A stretch of DNA of 64,000 nucleotides, taken from assembly GCA_009829735.1 (NCBI GenBank), contig CM020618.1, positions 9,949,119-10,013,118 on the forward strand, in the 5' to 3' direction. The notes under the pieces are model-generated. The model ran no database searches and had not been told where the DNA came from. It saw nothing but the letters and a program-made list of their open reading frames with translations. Origin of the DNA: Pyropia yezoensis (lineage: Eukaryota > Rhodophyta > Bangiophyceae > Bangiales > Bangiaceae). Shown here in pieces: positions 31,164 through 41,285 of this stretch (the stretch's first letter is position 1; every line of letters begins with the position of its first letter). The translations under genes and the position numbers were made by a program.

Positions 31164-31735
31164 TGTGGTATAAAACTCGATCCTCTCAGACACGTGTCAA
31201 TATCCCTCGGGGGAAAGGGACAGGTAACGCAGAAAGGGGAACTACGAGAATGGTATGCCTGTTGCCTCACGTGCCTGCTCGCAGAGCAAACAGATACGCA
31301 CGGTAGTGCACACGGGGAAGAGGAAAGCAAACGCGCAGTTGTCTTTTTCCCTGAGGGCGCGGGCCGAGGGCGCCTCGCTGTCCCTCTTAACGTGCATCTG
31401 GGGGAACCCCGGCACGTTGGCCCGGTAGCCCCCCCATAACCCCGAGTGGCCCCGACCCGAGTCTAACCTCGTCAGGTCGGGGGCCACTATCACTACTAAT
31501 TCTATTCCCACTCACTAATCTCACACTCAAATTCTCTCAAATCAAGTCCCTCACAAATATGCAAAAACACATCAGAAATCCCTCTCTCGCGTGTGGATAG
31601 CGTAGTCCACCGCATCCCAGTGCCGGGCACGGGCCACGGCCGCCAACCATCGCCACACGGCGGGCGTGTTCTGGCACCTGGTGCCCTCTGGTTGCAGTCC
31701 CGGGTCGGCGCCAAGTCGGGGCCAGGGATGCTACA
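31164..31735 (-). repeat. Gypsy element 2, 5' LTR
   Basis: 572 bp, TGT...ACA on its own strand. It is followed after 4 nt by the primer-binding site, whose sequence is the same 18 nt as in element 1. Confidence 0.93.
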
Positions 31736-31740
31736 GAGCT

Positions 31741-34700
31741 AGTCGTCCGAAGCTCACAACGGCAGCCTCGGCCAAGTGGGTCAAGAGGACGAATCAACCG
31801 TGCCGGATACTGCGGCGACCTAAGGGAGTCCGCCCGCCTCGGGTAGGACTCCCCAAGAACGTAAATCCACGTCGGGTCATCGCGGTGCTGACGGGTGAGA
31901 ACTTCCAGGTGGCTGGACGGGTGCAACTTGCCCCCGGCCGCGCCTGTTGTGCCCGTATCGTACTTGATACCGGGTCAGGAGCCTCCTCGATACGCAAGTC
32001 GCTATTACCAAAGGAGATGAAGCTCCAACGCTGGAAGTCTAAAGCAGACCATCTGATCGATATCACTGGCGGGGTACTTCCCATCGTTGGTGCCGTGACC
32101 CTACCAACTAGGTTGGGGACCCATGAGGTCGACGTGACCTATGGTGTAGTTGAGAATATATCGGTATCCCTGCTTCTGGGTACCCCTTATGTTGTTACAC
32201 AAGTGCCTTTGAGTTGTGGCCCTGAGTATTGGGTCAAGTTGATGAATGGGGAAACCATCCCCATCCTTGGTAAGGGAAAGTCTGTGGCTCCTGTGACAGT
32301 CTCACAGTCGAAGCCTGTTTGCTCTGTGAGAGAAGGGTTTACTGCTACCCTGCGTTTAGCCCGTAAGGTCACGTTGCCCCCCAACTCGGTGGCGCACGTT
32401 GATGTTGTAACTGATTATACGGAGAACGGGTTGGTGCACCCTTACCCCCGTCTTGCTCGCAAGCACCAAGTGCATGTTGCCCTTGGCACGATGGACTCCA
32501 AAGCCGGAGTCCCGTGGAGGATACAGGTGATGAACCTGAGCTCGTCGCCCAAGTACTTCAAGTCGGGAGCCAAGTTCGTCTATATCGACCAGCACGAGGG
32601 ACCGGTAGTAGCGGTCACCCTCAACGCGGGCGCAAGTAGCGACCCGAAGTCCGGCAAGGAGAAGCATCAAGCCAAGTCGGCCGCCTCTCCTCGGCCCCAT
32701 GTGAACGTGGAGGGTGTTCCCCCCAGGTTGAGGGTTCAAGTTGAACGCCTCTTGGACCAATATCACAAGTTGTGGGATGGTCAATTGGGACTCATGAGAG
32801 CTACCCAACACCGGATCGAGTTGAAGCCCGGTGCACCCCCTATACGCCAACAACCGTATAGGGGAGGACCCCGTTCAAGGGCCCTCGTCAAGGAGCAAGT
32901 TGCTCGCATGGAGGCCCTCGATGTGATCGAGGCCAGTAACGCCGAGTGGGCGAGTCCGGTGGTTATCGTCCCCAAAGTTGATGGGACCCCCCGGTTCTGT
33001 ATCGACTACCGTAAGCTCAACGAGAGCACGGTGAAGGGCAGTTATCCCCTACCTAGGATGGACCACTGTCTGGACTCTCTGGGGGAGGCGAACGTGTTCT
33101 CTACCCTGGACTGTAACGCGGGGTACTGGCAAATTCCCATTGCCCCGGAGGACAGGCATAAAACTACCTTTACCTGTCACTGTGGTACCTACCAGTGCAA
33201 GCGTCTACCGTTTGGCCTGTGTAACGCGCCGGCAACTTTCCAGCGCGCTATGGACATGATTCTGGCCGGAGTACGGTGGCAGATCTGTCTCGTGTACCTA
33301 GACGATATCATTGTGTTCTCCCGAAGTCCGGAGGAACACATTGGCCATCTTGGCCAGGTGTTCAAGCTACTTGCTGACGCCGGTGTGTCACTGAAGGCGA
33401 GTAAGTGCCACCTCTTCACTCAAAAGGTGAAATACTTGGGAAATGTTGTCCGTCCGGGGCGTCTCAGTGTCAACAAGAAAAAATTGAGGGCCATCCGTAA
33501 GGCTCAGTACCCCGGGACCAAGACCCAGATGAGGAGCTTCCTCGGGATGTGTAACGTGTACCGACGTTTCACCAAGGGCTTCGCCAAGGTGGCGAAACCG
33601 TTGAATGAGTTAGTGAGCTCAACGCTACCGAAGAACCTGCCTCCCCCAAGTCGGGTGGAGCAGGAATCCTTTGAGACTCTTCGGGACCTTCTTCTGAAGC
33701 CCCCTATCCTGGCTATTCCCAGGTTGGGAGGCCACTACTTCCTGGATGTGGACGCTAGCTACGACCAACTTGGTTGTGTGTTGCTTCAGCAGCAGCCGGA
33801 CAAGGAGTACTTGCCGGTGGGATACTTCAGCAGGGGGCTGAACTCGGCTGAGAAGAACTATGGAGTCACCGAGTTGGAAGGACTCGCAGTGGTGTGGGCG
33901 GTGACGTCACTTCGTCACTACCTAGAGGGTGAGAAGTTCCTCATCCGCTGTGACCACCGCGCGTTGCAGTTCATCTTCAAGACGGACTGTACGAACACTC
34001 GTCTCAACCGGTGGAGGGTGCGACTGGCTTCCTTCAACTTTGATATTGAGTACCGACCTGGCAGGCAACATGCCCTTGCCGACGGCCTCTCTCGGGTACC
34101 TACCGAGGGGCTGGACACTAACTAATTCGATGAGGACATCCCCATCGTGGGGGTAGTCGCGCGCTCGGGTCAGGCGTTGAACCCCGAGGCGCCAGGGAAC
34201 AAGAAGTACTTGCCCCTGTCCCTGGACGAGGTGGTGAAGGCACAGGCCGAGGATCCCTTCTGCAAGTCGCAGAGGGATGCACTGGATACAGTGGCGGAGA
34301 CGCGGTTCTTTCTGGGAGACGATGGCCTCCTCATGAGGAGGGGGGTATTCCAGGGGACCGAACAACTTGTCGTCCCCGCATCCCTCAAGGACAGTATCCT
34401 TGAGAGGAAGCATAACACTCCCACAGGTGGACACCTGGGGTCTAGTAAACTGTACGAGACCCTGAGGACCAGGTACTACTGGCCGTCCATGGTGGTGGAC
34501 ATCTACAGTTGGGTGGCTGCCTGCACAAGTTGTGCACAGAACCGTCTGATGGAACGGCGGCCTACTACGGCTATGCTATTGTTCCCGGCCAAGGAGCCCT
34601 TCGCCGCGTTGGCGATGGACATCCTTGGGCCACTGCCAGTGACCGAAGAGGGCAACCAGTACCTCCTGGTCATCTGTGACCGCTTCACGAAACTTACGCG

Positions 34701-35709
34701 AGCGATCCCACTGGCAGAGATCACGGCCATGTCGGTCGTGTCAGCCTTCCTAGATCACTGGGTTGCCGCGTATGGCATTCCGGATAGTACACTATCGGAC
34801 AATGGACCGCAATTTGCGTCTGTACTGTTTCAGGGAGTGCTGGATATGTTGGGGGTTAAGGCAAACTTTGCTACCCTCTACCACCCACAAACTAACGGGC
34901 AGGTGGAGCGCTTCAACAAAACTATTGTTCGGCAGCTGCGCCACTATGTGAGTGAGCATGTGAAGACGTGGGACTAATACATTTCTATTCTTACCACTGC
35001 CTACAATTCGCAGGTTCGCTCATCTACCGGGGAAGTACCCCTCGCTTTTGTGACCCCCCGTCGCGTGCGGTCTATTGCCGTGCGGCGGTCGCTCCCAACT
35101 AGGGAGGATGGTGGCAGTACGCCTACTCCTACTGAGAGTAAGGCGGAGTTCGCTGCTAGGCTTGAAAACCTCATCCCTAAAGTCAGGGCTGAGATGGACA
35201 AAGCACAAAAGCGCTACAAGCGTACCTTTGACAAAAAGGTGCGCAATGCTAAGCATGTCCCCGAGCAGGGTGACTGGGTGCTGGTACACTCACACACCCC
35301 AACTGGGGGTAAGTTGGTATTCCAGACGAAGGGGCCGTACCAGGTCCTTCGTTCTGATGGGCGGCGCTTCACCATCGAAAGTGACGATGGGGTCCGCACA
35401 GTGAACGGACAGGACGTGGTCAAAGTTGCACCACCGCCTGCAGGCGACCCAGCTTGGGAGCGTGCGTTTGAAGCGTGGCGCCTCCCCTCGCTGCCTGCCG
35501 CCAAACAGGGCCCGCAGGAGTACGTGTTCGATAAGTTCATCGACCACGGCTGGGATGAGGACACTGACCGCCTCATGTTGAGGGTGCGTTGGTGTGGCTA
35601 CAAAGCCAAGAATGATACGTGGGAGTATGTGGAGGACCTTCCCGCTGAGAAGGTCCGGGCATACTGTGCCCGGAATGAGATAGACCCTAGCAGCCCTCCC
35701 TCAACGTGA
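31741..35709 (+). pseudogene. Gypsy element 1 pol part (fossil, broken)
   Basis: Protease (LDTGSGASSI), RT (FCIDYRKLNEST, FSTLDCNAGYWQIP, YLDDIIVFS), RNase H (FLDVDASYDQLGCVLLQQQP), integrase (zinc-binding region ending CTSCAQNR; core AMDILGPLP, LSDNGPQF, YHPQTNGQVERFNKT) and a C-terminal chromodomain (YVFDKFIDHGW, MLRVRWCGYKAKNDTWEY). Same layout as element 2. Broken. Confidence 0.9.
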
Positions 35710-35820
35710 GGGAAGGCCGAGTAACAGTGCCAAGAGAGTGCTTCAAGTCGAAGTGGTACGCAGAGTGGCTTTTAACTGCAGCCCTTACCCTCACACTCTC
35801 ACAACAAAGGCCGCTGCCAA

Positions 35821-37935
35821 CTAGGCATGCATGCTCGACTCTCCAACCCCACGGCCCTCGCCCTCACGAGGAGGCGAGCGGCGAGACCCACGGCGATAAC
35901 GCTCCCCACCAGTCGGCGGGGCCGGCGGCTCCAATTCGGAACCGCCGCGCCCCTCACGGTCGCGCAAGTGGCGACGACCGCGGCTGCCCTTCTGTTTAGT
36001 CTTGCGCGCAAGTTGGCGACGCAGACGCCGGACCGACTCCGACTCTGACGGAGTCGAGGACTCCGAGACGGAGTAAGACAACTCGTCTTCCGACACGGAG
36101 GGAGAGCGCCGCGAGTGTCGGCGACGACGGCGAGGAGGCGAGTATGCCCGGCTCGCGCGACGTTTGCCACGCCCAAGTGGGGCTGGCTGGGGCACAATAG
36201 CCCCAATGCGAGCCAACTCGGCCGTCATAAACTCCGCCACCGACTCGCAACTCGCGGTCGCCACTGCATTACGAACGCGCTTCTCAAGTTGAGGAGTCTC
36301 GGAACTTTGAAGGGTTGCGGTCGACGCGGCCAACCAGGAAATGGTGCGCACCAACGTGGTGATCATCATCTCTGAGGTTAGAGGCGTGGGCGGTAACACG
36401 AACTTGGGGTATACCGTCAGGAGGGTGGCCCCGAAGTTGGGGGACACCGGGGTGGACGACTCAATGGCCACGCTAATCGGGATGTCCCCGTGCGGCTGGT
36501 AGGGAACAGGAGGAAGCGGAGGGGCACGCCGAGGTGGCGGGACCCGGGTGTAACTGCGACCCCGACTTGGGGCCCCCGCAGTGGGTTGAGTCATATGGTC
36601 AGCATATGAGGGCACGGCCATAACTATGGGCTTGTCCGGGGGTGGCGCAGTGTGGCGATCCACTCCCGGGGCATACGGGTAGTCCCCGATGCCCAACCCC
36701 TCTCGTACGACCACACGGCCGTCGTGAAGTTCACGAGCGACCCACACAAACTGGCGAAGTGCGCCATCGTCCTTGGGCCCACGAGTGGGGCGGCGCCACT
36801 TGTGCTCAATGCTCTCCCACTCGATAAACTTGTGGAGGCGGAGCATCTCCTCAAGTAGAGTGAGTTGTCCTGATGAGCACCCCTCAGCGACTAGCTGAGG
36901 GGTGAGCTGTTCCAAACCTTGGATAAGCCGGAGGGGGAGATGCCAGAGCATCCCCCGCCGCTGAACACAAGACACCCAGGTCGACATGACCTCGAGGAGC
37001 CACTGGGTGGCCAACATGGCCCACACCAGGTGATCAGGGCCAGCCGTCAACATGACGGAGCCGAAGTGGTCAAGCAACCGTGGCAGCAACGCCGGGAACC
37101 CGTAGGGGACCTCTACTTGAGGCCACCACTCGGGCTTCTTCGGATAGTACTGCTCCTTACTGGCAGCAGACTGCTGAGGAAACTCAAGTTGAGCCGAGGT
37201 CACCAAGTAGGGACCTCGCCGGAAGTCCTTCTCCATCCGCACATCTAAGTGATGAGTGTGCGGATCGGCCTCGTGAAGGTACGGGGGGCGAGTTGCCACA
37301 GCGTCCCACGTAAAGGTCGGCAAGTCGCCGGGACCCGGGATAGTTCCCCCGCGGTCCACCATGGCCTTGGCACGCTGTACGTCTTCGACCTCCTCGTCGT
37401 CCAGGAAGGCAAACTGGTCCGTCCTGAAGCCGGCAGGGAACCCGACCCTACGGGGATACTTCTCCCGTAGGCGGTCCCATACCCGACCCATCGCTGCGCC
37501 AAGTCGGCCACAGCGAAGAACAGTCAACCCCTCCTCATAGAGAGGCCAAGCGGGGTAAAACCACCGCCCCAAGGCCTCACGCGGGACAACTTGTCCCGCC
37601 TCCGGGGGAGATCCCGCCGTCAACCCAAAGCCGGGTGACGCGGGAGTCCCATCCCCCGGAGCGATCGCGGAGCCCCCGCCGGAAGTCCCGGCGGGCGCTG
37701 CACCGTAAGAGGTGTCCTCAATACGCTCATCGAGAGAGTCCGTCTCCACTCCCGGGGTCGCCATGGCTCTCCCCAAGTTGGGGAGAGACGCCCTGGCTAC
37801 AGCGGCACGAGACCCGCCTCGAGTTGAGGGGGACTCGGATCGTGGGTAGACGGGTGGCCTCCCCAGCGTGGGGCGGCCCCGTGGAAGGTGAAGGGGAGGT
37901 GGTGGTGATGGTGAAGTGTGAACCGGGGAGAGCAA
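35821..37935 (-). CDS. Antisense accessory ORF of Gypsy element 1, unknown function (up to 704 aa)
   Basis: Open frame opposite to pol, with its stop 111 nt from the pol end and its upstream end about 168 nt from the 3' LTR: the same place and orientation as the ORF at 22843-24960. A second possible start, MATPGVETD, is at 37764. The central region aligns with its counterpart: GPYLVTSAQLEFP with DFLVSCNHQEFWK, YYPKKPEWWPQVEVPYGF with YYPKVIPQQQEVEIPVGF, and ATQWLLEVM...MLWHLPLRLIQGLEQLT with ANHWLHEVL...LWFLPDLLMVWIVDKLT. The C-terminus is Arg/Ser-rich (RRRRRHSRRSPSVSEDE), like an RS domain, and the N-terminus is disordered. The function is unknown. It remains open although the rest of the element is broken. 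Confidence 0.78.
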   Translation of the reverse strand: MLSPVHTSPSPPPPLHLPRGRPTLGRPPVYPRSESPSTRGGSRAAVARASLPNLGRAMATPGVETDSLDERIEDTSYGAAPAGTSGGGSAIAPGDGTPASPGFGLTAGSPPEAGQVVPREALGRWFYPAWPLYEEGLTVLRCGRLGAAMGRVWDRLREKYPRRVGFPAGFRTDQFAFLDDEEVEDVQRAKAMVDRGGTIPGPGDLPTFTWDAVATRPPYLHEADPHTHHLDVRMEKDFRRGPYLVTSAQLEFPQQSAASKEQYYPKKPEWWPQVEVPYGFPALLPRLLDHFGSVMLTAGPDHLVWAMLATQWLLEVMSTWVSCVQRRGMLWHLPLRLIQGLEQLTPQLVAEGCSSGQLTLLEEMLRLHKFIEWESIEHKWRRPTRGPKDDGALRQFVWVARELHDGRVVVREGLGIGDYPYAPGVDRHTAPPPDKPIVMAVPSYADHMTQPTAGAPSRGRSYTRVPPPRRAPPLPPVPYQPHGDIPISVAIESSTPVSPNFGATLLTVYPKFVLPPTPLTSEMMITTLVRTISWLAASTATLQSSETPQLEKRVRNAVATASCESVAEFMTAELARIGAIVPQPAPLGRGKRRASRAYSPPRRRRRHSRRSPSVSEDELSYSVSESSTPSESESVRRLRRQLARKTKQKGSRGRRHLRDREGRGGSELEPPAPPTGGERYRRGSRRSPPREGEGRGVGESSMHA

Positions 37936-38103
37936 GCTGCCGAGTGGGCAAGCTTGAGGAGAGGGGCGGTCAACGTGACCGCCTCCACATCCGCGTTACG
38001 TACTCAAGGGGGGGACAGCAAGTCGCGCCCCCAATGCCGAGACGTGCGTTTACGCACCCCCTCACAGGGCCGACCGGGTCGGTCGGAACTGAGGAGAGGG
38101 GAG

Positions 38104-38571
38104 TGTGGCAGTATTGACCCCCAGGTAGGGGGGCAACACGTGCCATGCAAGGGGCGGCAGGCCACTAGTCTGATCCGTTCCTCCCCCTGCATTTGGGTCA
38201 ATATTCCCTAAGTTTGGGATAGTTAGGTTAGTAGTAAATCCAACTTGGATTTGAGGGTTTTCTGCATTTATCGTCTTGAATTTTCGTGTGGCCCGGTGGG
38301 CAGGTGCTGGGGTGGGAGATTCTGAGTGGCGAGATTCTGAGGGGACCCTGGGGGGATAAGGGGAGGGACAGCGGGGCTTGGCCCTGCGTCCCCGTCCCGA
38401 CCAAGAAACTGTTGGACCACACACCATCCTCTTGTTTGTCAGTGGGGGGTTTGCCCCACAACAGGGACAGAGTGTGTGCGACTTGCACTTCTTCCGGTTC
38501 CCCCGACACGGGAGGCAGCCCTTGTACACCGGCCCCAACTTGGGTGCCGTGTGTGTAAGTGGTTTTTGCCA
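38104..38571 (+). repeat. Gypsy element 1, 3' LTR
   Basis: 468 bp, about 2% different by eye from the 5' LTR, including a 2-nt length difference. It is preceded by the purine tract GAGGAGAGGGGAG. Confidence 0.9.
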
Positions 38572-39418
38572 CTATTGGGTCTGCACGTGGCCTTGGCAGT
38601 TGGGTGGCGGGGGGGTGCCACAGCTGGAGCGGGGGAGGCGGGGGGGAGGGGCCATGGTGTGCTTGCGCCGCGCAGGCGAGCGGGCGGGGAGCGAGAAATA
38701 GGCGGTGCAGGCATGGAGTAGCACACAAAGGTGGCGACCGTGGCAGGCGTAGCCGACGGTCGCGCCTCTCCCTGTGGTGTAGGACAGGAAACAAGAGGGA
38801 GTATCGGGGGATGTTGGCTTCGACAGAAAGGAAGAATGATGCAAACGGAGGCACTGGGACAGGGTACACGCACGGCGGGTGGGGAAGACTGCAGAGACGG
38901 GCAAAAGGAAGTAGAAACTGCTCATGTGGATGGCCTGCTGGATGGTCTCTACAGTGGTCGCTACCACGCCGGAACGCGCGTCTGCGGCGCGGAAAAAAGT
39001 CGCCGACCGATGACTCTTTGTCGTCCTTGGGGTCCCGCAGTTTCCCCCAAGGGCAAACTGACTGCGCTGAGTCCATTTCTGGCGTCAAAAGGTTTCTCCG
39101 GTGAGCGGAAGACCTCGAAAAATGGCGCTCAAAAACCGCCTCAAAAGAGGCGAATCGCCTCAAATGAGGCGGTCAGTAGAATAGACACTAGCCGCGCGTG
39201 TCGGTAACGTTGAAGGCGGGGTGAGAGGAGTACACGGCTGGATACTTAAGTAAGATTATATTTAATGATAGATTCTTTCTGCACTGATCTGACATCATTG
39301 GCGCAGAGGAGCAACACCGCACCGAGCGCCTCCGCCTCGTGGTGTACATCATTTGCGTCATCTCACCCTGTTTCCTTTCCTTCGGAGTGCGGCTGTGAGC
39401 CGTTACGGTGAGGCGCGC

Positions 39419-40579
39419 ATGGCGGGCCCCGGGGCCGCGACCGCGGCCGCCGCTGGCGGCACCCTCGACTACGAGACGGTCGCGCTGTCAGACGACGGCA
39501 AGACTGTGACGCTGCTGGACCAACGGCAACTTCCCCACACCGTCACCTACGTCCACCTCACCACCGCAGTAGCTGTTGCCGATGCCATCCGCTCAATGGT
39601 CGTCCGCGGAGCGCCGGCCATTGGTGCCACTGCCGCGTACGGGCTGGCCATTGGCGCCACGGCGGCGGCGGCGGGTCACCCCAGCGATGACGCCGCGTTT
39701 CGGGACGACCTCGCTGCCGCCGCGTCGGTGCTCCGCGCCTCACGGCCGACAGCGGTGAACCTGGAGTGGGCGCTCGACCGCCTGCTTAGGCTGGTGACCC
39801 CGGCCGATGGCGGTGGCGGAGGTGGGGGGGCCAAGCAGTCCTCCCCCGCCGCGGTCGCAGCCGCCCTCACCGCGGACGCGCGGGCGATTGCACGGGAAGA
39901 CGTGGACATTAACCGGCGGATGGGTGCGCTGGGCGCGGCGCTTCTCCCGCCTGCCGCGCGTATTTTGCACCACTGCAACACCGGCGCGCTGGCGACGGTC
40001 GGCCACGGCACCGCGCTGGGGGTCATCCGCTCTGCGTACGCGGCGGACCCTGGGGTGAGCGTGTGGGTGAACGAGACGCGCCCACGCCTGCAGGGTGCAC
40101 GGCTCACCGCGTGGGAGCTCGCGGCGGCCGGCATTCCCCACACGCTGGCGGTGGACTCGGCGGCGGCGGTGCTACTGCGCGACGGCCGCGTCGATGCGGT
40201 CACAGTCGGGGCGGACCGTGTAGCGGCGAATGGGGATACGGCCAACAAGATTGGCACGCTCGCGGTGGCCATCTCGGCTGGACACTACAACGTACCTTTC
40301 TACGTTGTCGCGCCAGCATCAACGGTGGACTTGGCTTGTGCAACGGGGGCGGGTATCCCGGTGGAGGAGCGCGGGGCAGAGGAGGTGACACACCCCTGCG
40401 GCGGGGGGGGCACGGATGGGGTGGCGCCGCCTGGTACTCGGGTTTTTAACCCCGCCTTTGACGTCACTTCCGCTAGCCTCATCACTGCCATTGTGACGGA
40501 GGAAGGGGTGGCGCGGCCACCGTTTTCCGAGTCGCTGCCGCCGCTGGTGGCGGCCGCAGCCGCCAAGGTGCAGCGGTGA
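39419..40579 (+). CDS. mtnA: Methylthioribose-1-phosphate isomerase
   Basis: A single-exon gene of 386 aa from ATG 39419 to TGA 40577-40579. It isomerises 5-methylthioribose-1-phosphate to methylthioribulose-1-phosphate in the methionine salvage pathway and is cytosolic in most eukaryotes. Family marks: RSMVVRGAPAIGATAAYG near the N-terminus, the catalytic Cys in HHCNTGALATVGHGTALG (Cys about residue 186), NETRPRLQGARLTAWEL, and the catalytic Asp in GADRVAANGDTANKIGT (about residue 266). It ends with NPAFDVTSASLITAIVTEEG, typical of the family. A Gly-rich loop near residue 135 is an insertion. ATG 39419 is the only good start; the frame runs further upstream only through a TTG. It lies about 230 bp right of the TIR element. 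Confidence 0.96.
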   Translation: MAGPGAATAAAAGGTLDYETVALSDDGKTVTLLDQRQLPHTVTYVHLTTAVAVADAIRSMVVRGAPAIGATAAYGLAIGATAAAAGHPSDDAAFRDDLAAAASVLRASRPTAVNLEWALDRLLRLVTPADGGGGGGGAKQSSPAAVAAALTADARAIAREDVDINRRMGALGAALLPPAARILHHCNTGALATVGHGTALGVIRSAYAADPGVSVWVNETRPRLQGARLTAWELAAAGIPHTLAVDSAAAVLLRDGRVDAVTVGADRVAANGDTANKIGTLAVAISAGHYNVPFYVVAPASTVDLACATGAGIPVEERGAEEVTHPCGGGGTDGVAPPGTRVFNPAFDVTSASLITAIVTEEGVARPPFSESLPPLVAAAAAKVQR

Positions 40580-40703
40580 CAGGCGAGCCACGAGAAGTAT
40601 CCAAGTTCCGGGCTTTCTGGGGGGGGCGAAACCCGCCATGCCCCGTGGGTGTGCTGGGAGGAAGGGCTGGTGAGGCACTTTGTGCACTCACGTTCACACA
40701 CCA

Positions 40704-40735
40704 GCGCAGCACTGCTTATCTCCCGTGAAGAAACG
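40704..40735. repeat. Single end of the GCGCAGCACTGC element family
   Basis: GCGCAGCACTGCTTATC followed by a CCCGTGAAGA and GAGCCCGA region resembling the right end of the element at 6782-7430. No matching opposite end was found before 42 kb. Confidence 0.6.
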
Positions 40736-40834
40736 AGCCCGACGTCTGTACAACTGTGTGTACTGTACTGTACATACGTTACTATGGACTTTGGCGTTTT
40801 TTTATGCGATCTCTGCCCAGATCGCTGTTGCTCT

Positions 40835-40884
40835 ACAGCCGTTCTCTTGTGTGCTGAGTGCACATTTTTTCAGAGAACGGCTGT
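40835..40884. other. Perfect 13-bp inverted repeat (hairpin)
   Basis: ACAGCCGTTCTCT (40835-40847) and AGAGAACGGCTGT (40872-40884) around a 24-nt spacer. It could be a foldback transposon end or an RNA stem-loop in a transcript reading past mtnA. Confidence 0.7.
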
Positions 40885-41285
40885 ATGTTGTCAACCAATG
40901 AATGCGCGCGCCAGGACGCCTCCGTTCTTTCTGTCTGCAAAGCGGCTGCGGAGTCCCGCGGCAGTGCCGGCCCCGTCAACGGGGGTGCGCTTCTTCGGCC
41001 CAACCTGCGCAGAGTATCTACGTGGGGGGACCGGACAAGCCCGGATCCCGACAACCCCCTACTACGCCAAGCGCGAAACAGAGCGCCGTCCACTAACCGG
41101 AGTTCGCACCCGTCAATACTGAACACCCGACAAATACCCGCAAGCTGCTTGTCGGGGAGGAGAAGTTGGCAGTTGCAGCCAGCCGGGGGCACACGCGGGA
41201 CGTGAGATGCGCGGTGTTGGACCGTCTCATGCCGTTGGTGTCCCCTGGCTGCTACCAGCTGCCGCCGGTCCCCCACCCCGCCGCC

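Larger units (their letters stand above)
22088..31735 (-). mobile_element. Ty3/Gypsy chromovirus element 2, looks whole and very young
   Basis: A 9648-bp minus-strand element with two 572-bp LTRs (22088-22659 and 31164-31735) that differ at one base by eye and a perfect 5-bp target duplication GAGCT (22083-22087, 31736-31740). Order from the 5' LTR: primer-binding site (31142-31159), gag, pol with chromodomain, then an oppositely oriented ORF, and the 3' LTR. No break is evident in the three long frames. It is inserted in Gypsy element 1. The near-identical LTRs point to a recent insertion. Confidence 0.95.
19542..38571 (+). mobile_element. Ty3/Gypsy chromovirus element 1, broken, with element 2 inserted in it
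   Basis: LTRs at 19542-20007 and 38104-38571 differ at about 2% by eye, so it is older than the inner element. Without the 9.6-kb insert it would be about 9.4 kb. Parts: primer-binding site (20012-20029), gag, pol (protease, RT, RNase H, integrase, chromodomain), an antisense ORF, and a purine tract before the 3' LTR. Element 2 (22088-31735) sits between the gag and pol parts with target duplication GAGCT. Apart from that insertion there are about three breaks. No clean target duplication is visible at the outer ends; ATTGG lies at the left end and two bases past the right end. It lies inside the TIR element 18660-39188. Confidence 0.9.
18660..39188. mobile_element. TIR-bounded non-autonomous DNA element split by nested LTR elements
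   Basis: The left end (18660) reads GTGTCTATTCTACTG and the right end (39188) is its exact reverse complement. Both are flanked by TA (18658-18659, 39189-39190), within CTAG. Just inside each end are palindromes of the form GCCTCAAATGAGGC, two on each side. Without the LTR element inside it (19542-38571) the unit would be about 1.5 kb. No transposase is seen in the remaining arms (18660-19541 and 38572-39188), so it would be non-autonomous; the TA flanks suggest a Tc1/mariner-like source. The 15-bp identity over 20 kb, with palindromes at both ends, is unlikely by chance, but I could not confirm the family. Confidence 0.55.
40580..41285. other. Convergent intergenic region between mtnA and the DUF5060 fragment
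   Basis: About 700 bases. It holds a copy of one end of the 6782-7430 element (from 40704, GCGCAGCACTGCTTATC), the imperfect palindrome GCGATCTCTGCCCAGATCGC at about 40806-40825, and a strong hairpin at 40835-40884. No gene is recognised. Confidence 0.5.

Noticed and set aside
38228-39163. Minus-strand frame of about 311 codons
   Set aside because: It spans an LTR edge and the palindromic TIR region; composition is low-complexity and there is no domain.
40833-41276. Minus-strand frame as the continuation of the DUF5060 gene
   Set aside because: It shows none of the motifs expected after the KTGRDFRGKG signature and overlaps the hairpin region.
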